A DNA stretch of 19,518 nt from Lutibacter sp. (lineage in GTDB: Bacteria; Bacteroidota; Bacteroidia; Flavobacteriales; Flavobacteriaceae). The stretch is taken from NCBI GenBank assembly GCA_021647265.1, contig JAKIVA010000048.1, forward strand, positions 1 to 19,518, written 5' to 3'. The translations under genes were made by a program, and so were the position numbers. Positions 1 through 5,938 of this stretch are shown here, piece by piece. The notes under the pieces are model-generated. The model was not told the DNA's origin. It did no database searches and saw only the letters and a list, made by a program, of their open reading frames with translations. The stretch's first letter is position 1; every line of letters starts with the position of its first letter.

Positions 1-184
1 TTGCCTTAAATTTAAATAATTATGTGATATTAACATTAAAATATAAAATTTTAAAAATTAAGGGTATAAATTAAACATTAATCAAAATATAATCCGTCAA
101 ATCCATTTTAAATTAAAAAAAGTTAGAATCAAAATCGAATATTTGATAACTTACGGATTTAAGAAGCTATCGGAATGAACCCGT

Positions 185-469
185 TTAGGCGTATCTTATT
201 TTTAATTTTTCAATCAATTCTGGATATCTTTTTAAATTTTCTATAAAGGTTTTACTTTTCATTCTTTTGATATGCTTTTCAATTTTTCTACTTTGTTGAT
301 ATTCTAAGTTTTCAATAACTAAAAACATCTCCCAATCAGATGCTCTAGCAGTAAAACTATTAGTATATAGGTGGGTACGGTGTTCACTTAAACGAGAAGT
401 CAAATTTTCACAACTTCCAGTATAATAATAGTTTGTAGAAGTTGAATGTAAAATATAAACGTAAGCCAT
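185..469 (-). CDS. Small GIY-YIG domain protein (UvrC/URI-like nuclease family)
   Basis: A 94-residue protein that is almost entirely one GIY-YIG domain. The first strand reads VYIL (residues 4-7) and the second YTG (16-18), matching the paired Tyr/Gly signature. Arg26 lies where the catalytic arginine is expected, and Glu64 in the IEKHIK stretch fits the metal-binding glutamate. Stand-alone proteins of this size are frequent in Bacteroidota and are usually called GIY-YIG nuclease or excinuclease ABC subunit C-like, but their substrate is generally unknown. There is no extra DNA-binding domain, so this is neither UvrC nor a full homing endonuclease. The gene lies just downstream of a tRNA operon and is separated from it by a terminator, so it probably has its own promoter, which I could not identify. 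Family call is firm; cellular role is unknown. Confidence 0.88.
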   Translation of the reverse strand: MAYVYILHSTSTNYYYTGSCENLTSRLSEHRTHLYTNSFTARASDWEMFLVIENLEYQQSRKIEKHIKRMKSKTFIENLKRYPELIEKLKIRYA

Positions 470-487
470 GATATTTTGTTAACTTAA

Positions 488-523
488 AAAACTCTTGAAA
501 ATCAAAAGATTAACAAGAGTTTT
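488..523 (-). terminator. Intrinsic terminator of the tRNA-Gly/tRNA-Leu operon
   Basis: A perfect 10-bp inverted repeat (AAAACTCTTG at 488-497 and CAAGAGTTTT at 514-523) with a 16-nt loop. On the minus strand it starts 2 nt after the tRNA-Leu 3' end, and the second arm ends in a run of T. Position and strand fit a rho-independent terminator for the tRNA transcript, isolating it from the GIY-YIG gene at 469. Confidence 0.7.
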
Positions 524-525
524 AG

Positions 526-611
526 TACTGAAGACGGGACTTGAACCCGTACGGGCCTTACAGCCCACTGGATTTTAAGTCCAGCGTGTCTACCAATTCC
601 ACCACTTCAGC
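526..611 (-). tRNA. tRNA-Leu (anticodon UAA)
   Basis: Read on the minus strand this is an 86-nt type II tRNA: acceptor GCTGAAG/CTTCAGT, D-arm with TGGTAGACAC, anticodon stem CTGGA/TCCAG with loop CTTAAAA (anticodon UAA), a long variable arm (GGGCTGTAAGGCCC region) and T-arm with GGGTTCAAGTCCC. The long variable arm is expected for leucine. The discriminator is A and no CCA is encoded. The first acceptor pair is G.U rather than G-C. It follows tRNA-Gly by 18 bp and decodes UUA/UUG, probably the dominant leucine codons in so AT-rich a genome. Confidence 0.96.
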
Positions 612-629
612 ATTGGCATATATAAATAG

Positions 630-701
630 AGCGAAAGACGGGATTTGAACCCGCGACCCCCACCTTGGCAAGGTGATGCTCTACCCCTGAGCTACTTTCG
701 C
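630..701 (-). tRNA. tRNA-Gly (anticodon GCC)
   Basis: On the minus strand, a 72-nt cloverleaf: acceptor GCGAAAG/CTTTCGC, D-arm with AGCTCAGGGGTAGAGC, anticodon stem CACCT/AGGTG with loop TGCCA at its centre (anticodon GCC), and T-arm GCGGGTTTGAATCCCGT. The discriminator is T(U), as usual for bacterial tRNA-Gly, and no CCA is encoded. It is the first gene of a two-tRNA operon with tRNA-Leu. Confidence 0.96.
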
Positions 702-746
702 AGTCATATTTTAAAGAACATACATTTAATCTCTCAAACGCGAGGG

Positions 747-776
747 CAAATTTAATACAAATCTGTTAAATGCAAA
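747..776 (-). promoter_or_regulatory. Bacteroidota-type promoter for the tRNA operon
   Basis: On the minus strand TTTG (773-776) is followed after 18 bp by TAAATTTG (747-754), an exact match to the TAnnTTTG -7 consensus. Transcription would start near 740, about 40 nt before mature tRNA-Gly. It lies back to back with the cyoE promoter. Confidence 0.6.
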
Positions 777-827
777 GACTTTTTTTAAATTTATTTAAAA
801 TATTTGCTCAATCAACTAACTATAAGG

Positions 828-857
828 TTGTAATTCTCTAATAAAAAAATATATTTG
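828..857 (+). promoter_or_regulatory. Bacteroidota-type promoter for the cyoE/oxidase operon
   Basis: TTG (828-830), a 19-bp spacer and TATATTTG (850-857) match the Bacteroidota -33/-7 consensus with the preferred spacing. The predicted start, near 863, leaves a leader of about 16 nt before the ATG at 879. No Shine-Dalgarno sequence is visible, as usual in this phylum. Confidence 0.6.
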
Positions 858-878
858 CACAGTTTATAACTAATTTTA

Positions 879-1784
879 ATGAAAGTAGTATCAAATTCTA
901 TTTCTCAAAAGGTGAATTTTTCAATGGTATTTAACGATTTTAAGCAGCTAACAAAAGTTGGTTTATCATTAAGTGTTGTATTTTCATCATTGGCTGGGTA
1001 CTTATTGGCTGTTGATAAAATTCATGTGTTAACACTTATATTATTGGCAATTGGAGGGTATTTAATGGTTGGAGCTTCAAATGCTTTTAATCAAATTATT
1101 GAAAAGGATACCGATGCTTTAATGAAGCGAACAATGAATAGGCCTCTGCCAACTGGTAGAATGCATGTTTCAATGGCATTGGTAATTGCCATTGCATTTA
1201 CAATTATTGGCTTAACAATTTTATATAGTATAAATCCTAAAAGTGCTTTGTTTGGTGCTATTTCAATATTTTTATACACTAGTGTTTACACTCCACTAAA
1301 ATCAATAACACCATTAGCAGTTTTTGTAGGAGCAATTCCCGGAGCCATACCTTTTATGTTAGGTTGGGTAGCAGCTACAAATGATTTTTCTATAGAACCA
1401 GGAATGTTATTTTTAATTCAGTTTTTTTGGCAATTTCCACATTTTTGGGCAATAGCTTGGTTACAATATGATGAATATAAAAAAGCTGGGTTTAACCTAA
1501 TGCCAATGGGGCAAAAAAATAAGAAAGCAGTAATTCAAATCATTATTTACACATTTTGTTTAATAATTGTTTCTGTAATTCCAGTTTTGAAATTAACAGG
1601 AAGTTTTTATATTTACCCAATTACAGCTGTAATTTTATTACTTTTAGGGAGTACAATGCTATTTTATGCTATAAAATTATATAAAAAATTAACAAGTAAA
1701 GTAGCAAGGCAATTAATGTTATCAAGTGTTTTATACATTACATTGATACAAATAATATATGTTGTAGATAAATTTTTACATTAA
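879..1784 (+). CDS. cyoE: Protohaem IX farnesyltransferase (haem O synthase)
   Basis: 301 residues, normal for the UbiA-superfamily CyoE/CtaB enzymes, which farnesylate haem b to haem O, the precursor of haem A for aa3-type oxidases. The first Asp-rich motif is around residues 71-86 (N71, D77, D79, then MKRTMNRPLP), and the second conserved block is YDEYKKAG (197-204) after HFWAIAW. The protein is hydrophobic throughout, with about eight to nine membrane segments, and acts in the inner membrane. It heads the respiratory block: the next ATG follows its stop by 1 bp, so translation is probably coupled. Haem A synthase (CtaA) and oxidase subunits I and II are not in this window, so they lie elsewhere or further upstream of the tRNAs. 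The symbol ctaB is an equivalent choice. Confidence 0.95.
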   Translation: MKVVSNSISQKVNFSMVFNDFKQLTKVGLSLSVVFSSLAGYLLAVDKIHVLTLILLAIGGYLMVGASNAFNQIIEKDTDALMKRTMNRPLPTGRMHVSMALVIAIAFTIIGLTILYSINPKSALFGAISIFLYTSVYTPLKSITPLAVFVGAIPGAIPFMLGWVAATNDFSIEPGMLFLIQFFWQFPHFWAIAWLQYDEYKKAGFNLMPMGQKNKKAVIQIIIYTFCLIIVSVIPVLKLTGSFYIYPITAVILLLLGSTMLFYAIKLYKKLTSKVARQLMLSSVLYITLIQIIYVVDKFLH

Positions 1785-1785
1785 A

Positions 1786-2367
1786 ATGAAAGAAACTTTA
1801 GATCAAGAATTAAAACAAGCCAGAAGAAAATCAGCCAAACCAATGCTTTGGATTTCAATGATTAGTATGACCATGATGTTTGCCGGCTTAACAAGCGCAT
1901 ATGTGGTTAGTCGTAAAAGAAGTGATTGGGTATCATTTGATTTGCCTAATGCTTTTTATATAAGTACCATTATAATTATAGTAAGCAGTATCACTTTTTT
2001 ATTATCGAAAAATTTTATTAAGAAAGATAATCGACAATTAACAACACTTTTTTTAGTATTGACATTAATTTTAGGAGTTGGATTTGTATTTTTTCAGCTT
2101 GAAGGATTTAAAGAATTATTTGATTCTGGATTGTTTTTTGCAGGGGAATACAGTACCGTAAAATCATCATTTATTTATGGTATTACGCTTGCACATTTAG
2201 TGCATATACTTGCCGGAATTATTGTACTACTAATTGTAATTTATAATCATTTAACAAAAAAATATTCATCAAAAAACTTCTTAGGTTTAGAGTTAGGTGC
2301 TATTTTCTGGCATTTTGTGGATATACTATGGATTTACCTATTTTTCTTTTTCTATTTTATTAGATAA
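1786..2367 (+). CDS. Cytochrome c oxidase subunit III family protein, short form
   Basis: 193 residues with about five membrane helices. Residues 18-42 and 55-75 form the first two. FFQLEGF around residue 106 carries the conserved Glu of subunit III. LAHLVHILAG (about 135-144) and FWHFVDILWIYLFF (about 174-187) carry the family histidines (H137, H140, H176). The long soluble stretch seen in the next paralogue is absent. The start 1 bp after cyoE implies one transcript. Subunit III is an accessory membrane subunit of haem-copper oxidases that binds no haem. Two consecutive subunit III genes are, to my knowledge, normal in Flavobacteriia. I assign no symbol because coxC/ctaE cannot be divided between the two copies from sequence alone. 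Confidence 0.9.
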   Translation: MKETLDQELKQARRKSAKPMLWISMISMTMMFAGLTSAYVVSRKRSDWVSFDLPNAFYISTIIIIVSSITFLLSKNFIKKDNRQLTTLFLVLTLILGVGFVFFQLEGFKELFDSGLFFAGEYSTVKSSFIYGITLAHLVHILAGIIVLLIVIYNHLTKKYSSKNFLGLELGAIFWHFVDILWIYLFFFFYFIR

Positions 2368-2378
2368 TAAAAAATATG

Positions 2379-2386
2379 TATTTTTG
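2379..2386 (+). promoter_or_regulatory. Possible -7 box before the second subunit III gene
   Basis: TATTTTTG matches the TAnnTTTG -7 box and lies 36 bp before the ATG at 2422. There is no convincing TTG at the expected -33 position, so it may be a weak internal promoter or chance in AT-rich DNA. Confidence 0.3.
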
Positions 2387-2421
2387 GCAAAACTATAACT
2401 AAAAATCAAAACAAAACTTTT

Positions 2422-3402
2422 ATGGAAGCAACTATTGCTAGTGATTCTAATGGAAATAATTGGAGTGGAGGAAATAAAAAACCATTAGATGCAAGCTACG
2501 GCAAATTGATGATGTGGTTTTTCATTTTATCTGATGCACTTACATTTTCAGGCTTTTTGGCAGCTTATGGCTTAATGCGTTTTAAATTTATTGACTCTTG
2601 GCCAATTGCCGATGATGTTTTTACACACTTTCCTTTTTTACATGGTGTTGATGCTCCAATGTTTTACGTAGCGTTAATGACTTTTGTTCTAATTTTTTCA
2701 TCTGTAACTATGGTGTTGGCCGTTGATGCAGGCCATCAAATGAAAAAAAGTAAAGTCACATTTTATATGTTACTAACCATTATAGGGGGTATCATATTTT
2801 TAGGTTCACAAGCCTGGGAATGGAAACAATTTATTCAAGGTTCTTATGGGGCAATGCAATTAAAAGACGGGAAAATTATTCAGTTTGTTAATGCTTCGGG
2901 ACATCAGGTTACTTTAGAGAGTTTTTCTAAACCATTAAATTCAGAAAGAGTACAGCATACTAAAAGTAATGGAATATGGTATGTAAAGGAAGCTTCTTTA
3001 CCTCCTTTCACTGTAAATGAAGTTATAGAGGGGTTTAAAGCACATCCAGAATTAACAATTAGAACTGAACAGATAAACCCAGAAACAAAAGAAAAAATAA
3101 TAATTCCACGTAAAGATGCAATGGCTTATTTAGCTGAAGGGAAAGCCATAGTTAAAGGTGCAAACCTAGCGGTTAATGAATATGGAAACACATTGTTTGC
3201 TGACTTCTTTTTCTTTATTACAGGATTTCATGGGTTTCACGTATTTTCAGGAATTCTAATTAATATAATTATATTTTTCAACGTAATTATTGGCACTTAT
3301 GAACGTAGGGGAAGTTATGAAATGGTTGAAAAAGTAGGGTTATATTGGCACTTTGTAGATTTAGTTTGGGTATTTGTATTCACATTCTTCTACTTAGTTT
3401 AA
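2422..3402 (+). CDS. Cytochrome c oxidase subunit III, long form with soluble insert
   Basis: 326 residues. Helices lie at about 28-52, 78-100 and 112-131, then WEW (132-134) with the conserved Glu. A soluble stretch of about 110 residues (roughly 141-255) follows, then the family signature TGFHGFHVFSG (267-277), a helix to about 290, and the terminal YWHFVDLVWVFVF helix (309-320). The C-terminal signature is typical subunit III, so identity is secure. The insert is rich in Lys, Glu and Ile, lacks cysteines, and would lie on one face of the membrane between two helices. It follows the short paralogue by 54 bp and precedes the subunit IV gene by 17 bp, consistent with both belonging to one oxidase. 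Confidence 0.92.
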   Translation: MEATIASDSNGNNWSGGNKKPLDASYGKLMMWFFILSDALTFSGFLAAYGLMRFKFIDSWPIADDVFTHFPFLHGVDAPMFYVALMTFVLIFSSVTMVLAVDAGHQMKKSKVTFYMLLTIIGGIIFLGSQAWEWKQFIQGSYGAMQLKDGKIIQFVNASGHQVTLESFSKPLNSERVQHTKSNGIWYVKEASLPPFTVNEVIEGFKAHPELTIRTEQINPETKEKIIIPRKDAMAYLAEGKAIVKGANLAVNEYGNTLFADFFFFITGFHGFHVFSGILINIIIFFNVIIGTYERRGSYEMVEKVGLYWHFVDLVWVFVFTFFYLV

Positions 3403-3419
3403 TTCAAAAAAATATTAAA

Positions 3420-3773
3420 ATGACACACACACAAGAACATACATCGCATACAAAATTAATTTGGAAAGTATTTGCAATACTTTCTGTAATAACAATGGTT
3501 GAAGTTGTTTTAGGTATAATAAAACCTGCATCACTTCACTTAACCCATTTTTTAGGGACAAGTATATTAAATATTATATTCTTAATTTTAACATTGGTAA
3601 AAGCATATTATATCACATGGTTTTTTATGCATATGGCTGATGAAAAAAAGAGTTTAAGAAGAGCAGTAGTATGGACTGCATTATTTTTGATAGCATACTT
3701 AGCGACATTAATATTGATAGAAGGTAGTTATATTAATGATGTTTTGGGACCATTGACAAAATGGAATTACTAA
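3420..3773 (+). CDS. Cytochrome c oxidase subunit IV family protein (CyoD/COX4-like)
   Basis: 117 residues with three predicted helices (about 14-35, 43-70 and 80-103), the layout of prokaryotic oxidase subunit IV. The motif YYITWFFMHM (about 63-72) is typical, being like the VxxFFMHL block of CyoD proteins. The N-terminus is His/Thr-rich (MTHTQEHTSHTK). I chose the ATG at 3420 because the in-frame ATG at 3345 would add 25 residues overlapping the subunit III C-terminus. The start at 3420 gives a short polar N-terminus and a 17-bp gap. Last gene before the terminator at 3796, so the first transcription unit probably ends here. Confidence 0.85.
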   Translation: MTHTQEHTSHTKLIWKVFAILSVITMVEVVLGIIKPASLHLTHFLGTSILNIIFLILTLVKAYYITWFFMHMADEKKSLRRAVVWTALFLIAYLATLILIEGSYINDVLGPLTKWNY

Positions 3774-3795
3774 AAAATTAAAAAATATGAGGAGG

Positions 3796-3829
3796 AAGGT
3801 GGTTCATAAAACCACCTTTTTGCTTTTTT
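3796..3829 (+). terminator. Intrinsic terminator after the oxidase subunit genes
   Basis: A perfect 9-bp stem AAGGTGGTT (3796-3804) / AACCACCTT (3810-3818) with a 5-nt loop, followed by a T-rich tail to 3829. It lies 22 bp after the subunit IV stop and only 10 bp before the next ATG. It probably attenuates or ends the first unit, and downstream genes may be expressed by readthrough. Confidence 0.85.
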
Positions 3830-3838
3830 GTAAATAAA

Positions 3839-4492
3839 ATGAAGAAATTTTTAGTCCTTTTTAGTCTGTTTTTATTGCCGTTAGTTTTTTATATTTTCTT
3901 ATCAAAAGGAATTTATAAATACTCAAACTTACCAATATTAACTGAAAATGTTTTGGATATTAAAGAAATATCTACAATAAAAAATGTTTCGTTTTCTAAT
4001 AAAATTTCTGTAGTCTGCTTTTTAGGAAGCGATATTAAAACAGCAAAAGCAAGCTTGTTTAATTTGAACCAAATTGTTTACAAAAGATATTACCCAAAAC
4101 CTTTTTTTCAAGCAGTGGCTATTCTACCTGAAGGAACAGAAAATGAGTATATAAACGTAATTAATGAATTATCAGTATTTACAGATTTGAGTAAATGGCA
4201 TTTTATATATGCTGATACAACAAATATGCAATTGCTTTTTAATAGTTTTAAAACTCCTTATAAATTAAATAAAAACGGGTATTCAGAATATGTGTATATT
4301 ATAGATAAGGAACTGCGTTTGCGTGGAAGAAAAGATGACGAGGATACGGTAGGAGGAGAACTATTTGGCTATAATATGAGATCTGTTTCTATATTAAAAA
4401 ATAAACTAAAAGACGATATTGATATTATTTATTATCAATTAAAAAAATCTGCTGAAAAGCAACAACGAAGAAAAAGAGAAAATTCACAATAA
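3839..4492 (+). CDS. SCO-like thioredoxin-fold membrane protein lacking copper ligands
   Basis: 217 residues: an N-terminal membrane anchor (about 4-22), then a soluble domain facing the periplasm. I do not recall a named family. Laid against the next gene (a true SCO), the segment NKISVVCF (54-61) matches NKVYVVEF (59-66), and YSEYVYIID (148-156) matches HSGMFALVD (160-168), with similar spacing in between. The CxxxC cysteines are replaced by Ile66 and Lys70, and the ligand histidine by Tyr148. The only cysteine is Cys60. The tail (about 200-217) is strongly basic. This suggests a SCO/thioredoxin-fold paralogue that cannot bind copper through the usual site. It is followed 3 bp later by the SCO gene, so the two are co-transcribed. 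A role in oxidase assembly is inferred from context only. Confidence 0.7.
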   Translation: MKKFLVLFSLFLLPLVFYIFLSKGIYKYSNLPILTENVLDIKEISTIKNVSFSNKISVVCFLGSDIKTAKASLFNLNQIVYKRYYPKPFFQAVAILPEGTENEYINVINELSVFTDLSKWHFIYADTTNMQLLFNSFKTPYKLNKNGYSEYVYIIDKELRLRGRKDDEDTVGGELFGYNMRSVSILKNKLKDDIDIIYYQLKKSAEKQQRRKRENSQ

Positions 4493-4495
4493 ACA

Positions 4496-5122
4496 ATGAA
4501 AAAATATTCATACATAGGTATTGCTTTTATAATTTTAATTTTTGGAATTTATGCCATTCCTAAAATTGTGGCTAAATTTAAAACACCTCAATTAATTACA
4601 ATTGTGAAAGTACCACCATTTGAATTTACAAACCAAGATGGTAAATTAATTTCAAATTCATTTTATAAAAACAAAGTATATGTTGTTGAGTTTTTCTTTA
4701 CAACATGCCCTACAATTTGTCCTAAAATGAATGAAAATATGGTGAAAATTCAAAATAAATTCTATGGGAATAATGAATTTGGAATAGCATCTTTCAGTAT
4801 TAATCCAACGCATGATACTCCTGAAATTTTAAAAGAATATGCTGAATCGCATGGAGCAACATTAAAAAACTGGAATTTTTTGACAGGAAATCAAGATAAA
4901 ATTTATGAATTGGCTAATACTGGGTTTACACTTTTCGCAGGAGAAAATAGTGATGCTGAAGGAGGTTTTGAACATTCTGGAATGTTCGCTTTAGTTGATA
5001 AACAAGGTAACATTCGTTCGAGATTAGATAAATTTGGAAATCCAATAGCTTTTTATGATGGTTTAGACCCTAAAGGAATTCAAATGATTAAAGAAGATAT
5101 TTCAATACTTTTAAAAGAATAA
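4496..5122 (+). CDS. SCO1/SenC family copper chaperone for cytochrome oxidase
   Basis: 208 residues. One N-terminal helix (about 6-26) anchors a thioredoxin-fold domain in the periplasm. The copper site is complete: TTCPTICPKM with Cys71 and Cys75, and His160 in the EHSGMFALVD block. SCO proteins deliver or reduce copper for the CuA centre of oxidase subunit II. The DxDGK-type loop (NQDGK, 46-50) before the first strand is also typical. Its stop codon overlaps the next ATG by one base (A at 5122), so expression with the DUF420 gene is coupled. The family call is strong; the exact target centre (CuA or CuB) is inferred. Confidence 0.94.
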   Translation: MKKYSYIGIAFIILIFGIYAIPKIVAKFKTPQLITIVKVPPFEFTNQDGKLISNSFYKNKVYVVEFFFTTCPTICPKMNENMVKIQNKFYGNNEFGIASFSINPTHDTPEILKEYAESHGATLKNWNFLTGNQDKIYELANTGFTLFAGENSDAEGGFEHSGMFALVDKQGNIRSRLDKFGNPIAFYDGLDPKGIQMIKEDISILLKE

Positions 5123-5637
5123 TGGGAACAAATATCAAAAAATATAACAAGCGAATTGTTCTTTTATCAATACTAATCCCATTGGTAGTTGCTATTTTAT
5201 TTAGTGTTAAAATTAATGTTTCTTTACCTGTTTTTCTACCTCCTATTTATGCGAGTATTAATGCGTTAACAGCAGTGCTATTAATTGTGGCATTTTGGGC
5301 TGTTAAAAATAAAAAAGTTGAATTACACAAAAAATTAATGAAGAGTGCTATTGTATTTTCAATATTATTTTTAATACTTTATGTTGCTTACCATATGACT
5401 TCAAATTCAACAAAATTTGGAGGAGAAGGAAATTTAAAAACAATTTATTTTTTGGTGTTAATTTCACACATTATTTTGTCAATAATTGTTATTCCATTTG
5501 TGTTAATTACCTATGTTAGAGCCATCACAAATAACATTGAGCTTCATAAAAAAATAGCTAAAATTACATTTCCTTTATGGTTGTATGTTACAATTAGTGG
5601 AGTAATAGTTTATTTAATGATTGCACCATATTATTAA
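5122..5637 (+). CDS. DUF420 membrane protein (CtaM/YozB-like oxidase assembly factor)
   Basis: 171 residues, about five helices (11-28, 40-60, 74-92, 107-131, 146-167). Four histidines sit near membrane edges: His69, His91, His116 and His142, the conserved pattern of DUF420. Two of them lie in repeated elements, ELHKKLMK (67-74) and ELHKKIAK (140-147), suggesting an internal duplication. DUF420 members such as CtaM of Staphylococcus are known to be needed for assembly of aa3-type oxidase, and the place here, straight after SCO, agrees. The histidines could bind haem or copper, but that is inference. Start overlaps the SCO stop; the next gene starts 1 bp after its stop. Confidence 0.88.
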   Translation: MGTNIKKYNKRIVLLSILIPLVVAILFSVKINVSLPVFLPPIYASINALTAVLLIVAFWAVKNKKVELHKKLMKSAIVFSILFLILYVAYHMTSNSTKFGGEGNLKTIYFLVLISHIILSIIVIPFVLITYVRAITNNIELHKKIAKITFPLWLYVTISGVIVYLMIAPYY

Positions 5638-5638
5638 G

Positions 5639-5848
5639 ATGAAAAAGTTGCTGATTATCATATTCGTAATTTTCACTAGTTCTGTTGATGCACAATGTGC
5701 TATGTGTAGGGCAGTTGTAGAAAGTGGCAATGCTTCTGAAGCAGAAGGGCTAAATACAGGCATACTATATTTAATGATTTTCCCATACCTTTTAGTTGGG
5801 GCTCTATTTTATTTTATAATTAAAAATAGAAGAAAGAATAAAATTTAA
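5639..5848 (+). CDS. Small CxxC membrane protein of the oxidase assembly cluster
   Basis: 69 residues with a signal peptide (about 1-18, cleavage probable after DA before QCAMC), the motif CAMC (Cys20, Cys23) at the mature N-terminus, a short polar linker, one membrane helix (about 43-62) and a basic tail NRRKNKI. I chose the ATG at 5639, 1 bp after the DUF420 stop; an upstream in-frame ATG at 5621 overlaps that gene and would spoil the signal peptide. From memory, similar tiny proteins follow DUF420 in other flavobacteria, but I know no function. The exposed CxxC in an oxidase copper-assembly operon suggests thiol or metal chemistry, which is inference. No terminator with a T-run follows. 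Confidence 0.75.
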   Translation: MKKLLIIIFVIFTSSVDAQCAMCRAVVESGNASEAEGLNTGILYLMIFPYLLVGALFYFIIKNRRKNKI

Positions 5849-5854
5849 CATTTC

Positions 5855-5901
5855 TATAAGAGACTAAGAATGTAACAAATAATAAATTTAGTCGTCTTAT
5901 A
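5855..5901. repeat. Imperfect inverted repeat between the oxidase cluster and tolC
   Basis: TATAAGA-GACTAA (5855-5867) faces TTTAGTCGTCTTATA (5888-5901 region), with one extra base in the right arm and about 20 nt between. There is no T-run after it on either strand, so it is not an obvious terminator. It could be an operator or RNA hairpin 37 bp ahead of the tolC start. Confidence 0.4.
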
Positions 5902-5938
5902 ACAAAATCAACATAATCAATAAAACTCACTTTATAAA

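Noticed and set aside
1..184. Possible regulatory structure in the AT-rich left edge (AATCCGT at 91-97 facing ACGGATT at 153-159)
   Set aside because: Only 7 bp with a 55-nt gap and no nearby signal; likely chance. No gene or RNA recognised here.
3345..3419. Upstream in-frame ATG of the subunit IV gene, adding 25 residues
   Set aside because: It overlaps the end of the subunit III coding sequence in another frame and adds a non-family N-terminus. ATG 3420 fits family length and spacing.
5621..5638. Earlier ATG for the small CxxC protein
   Set aside because: It overlaps the DUF420 gene and puts MHHIIK before a normal signal peptide; ATG 5639 directly follows the DUF420 stop.
879..5848. The respiratory block as a possible new multi-gene system
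   Set aside because: Gene content and order fit the known flavobacterial haem-copper oxidase accessory and assembly cluster; only single members (SCO-like, CAMC protein) are poorly understood.
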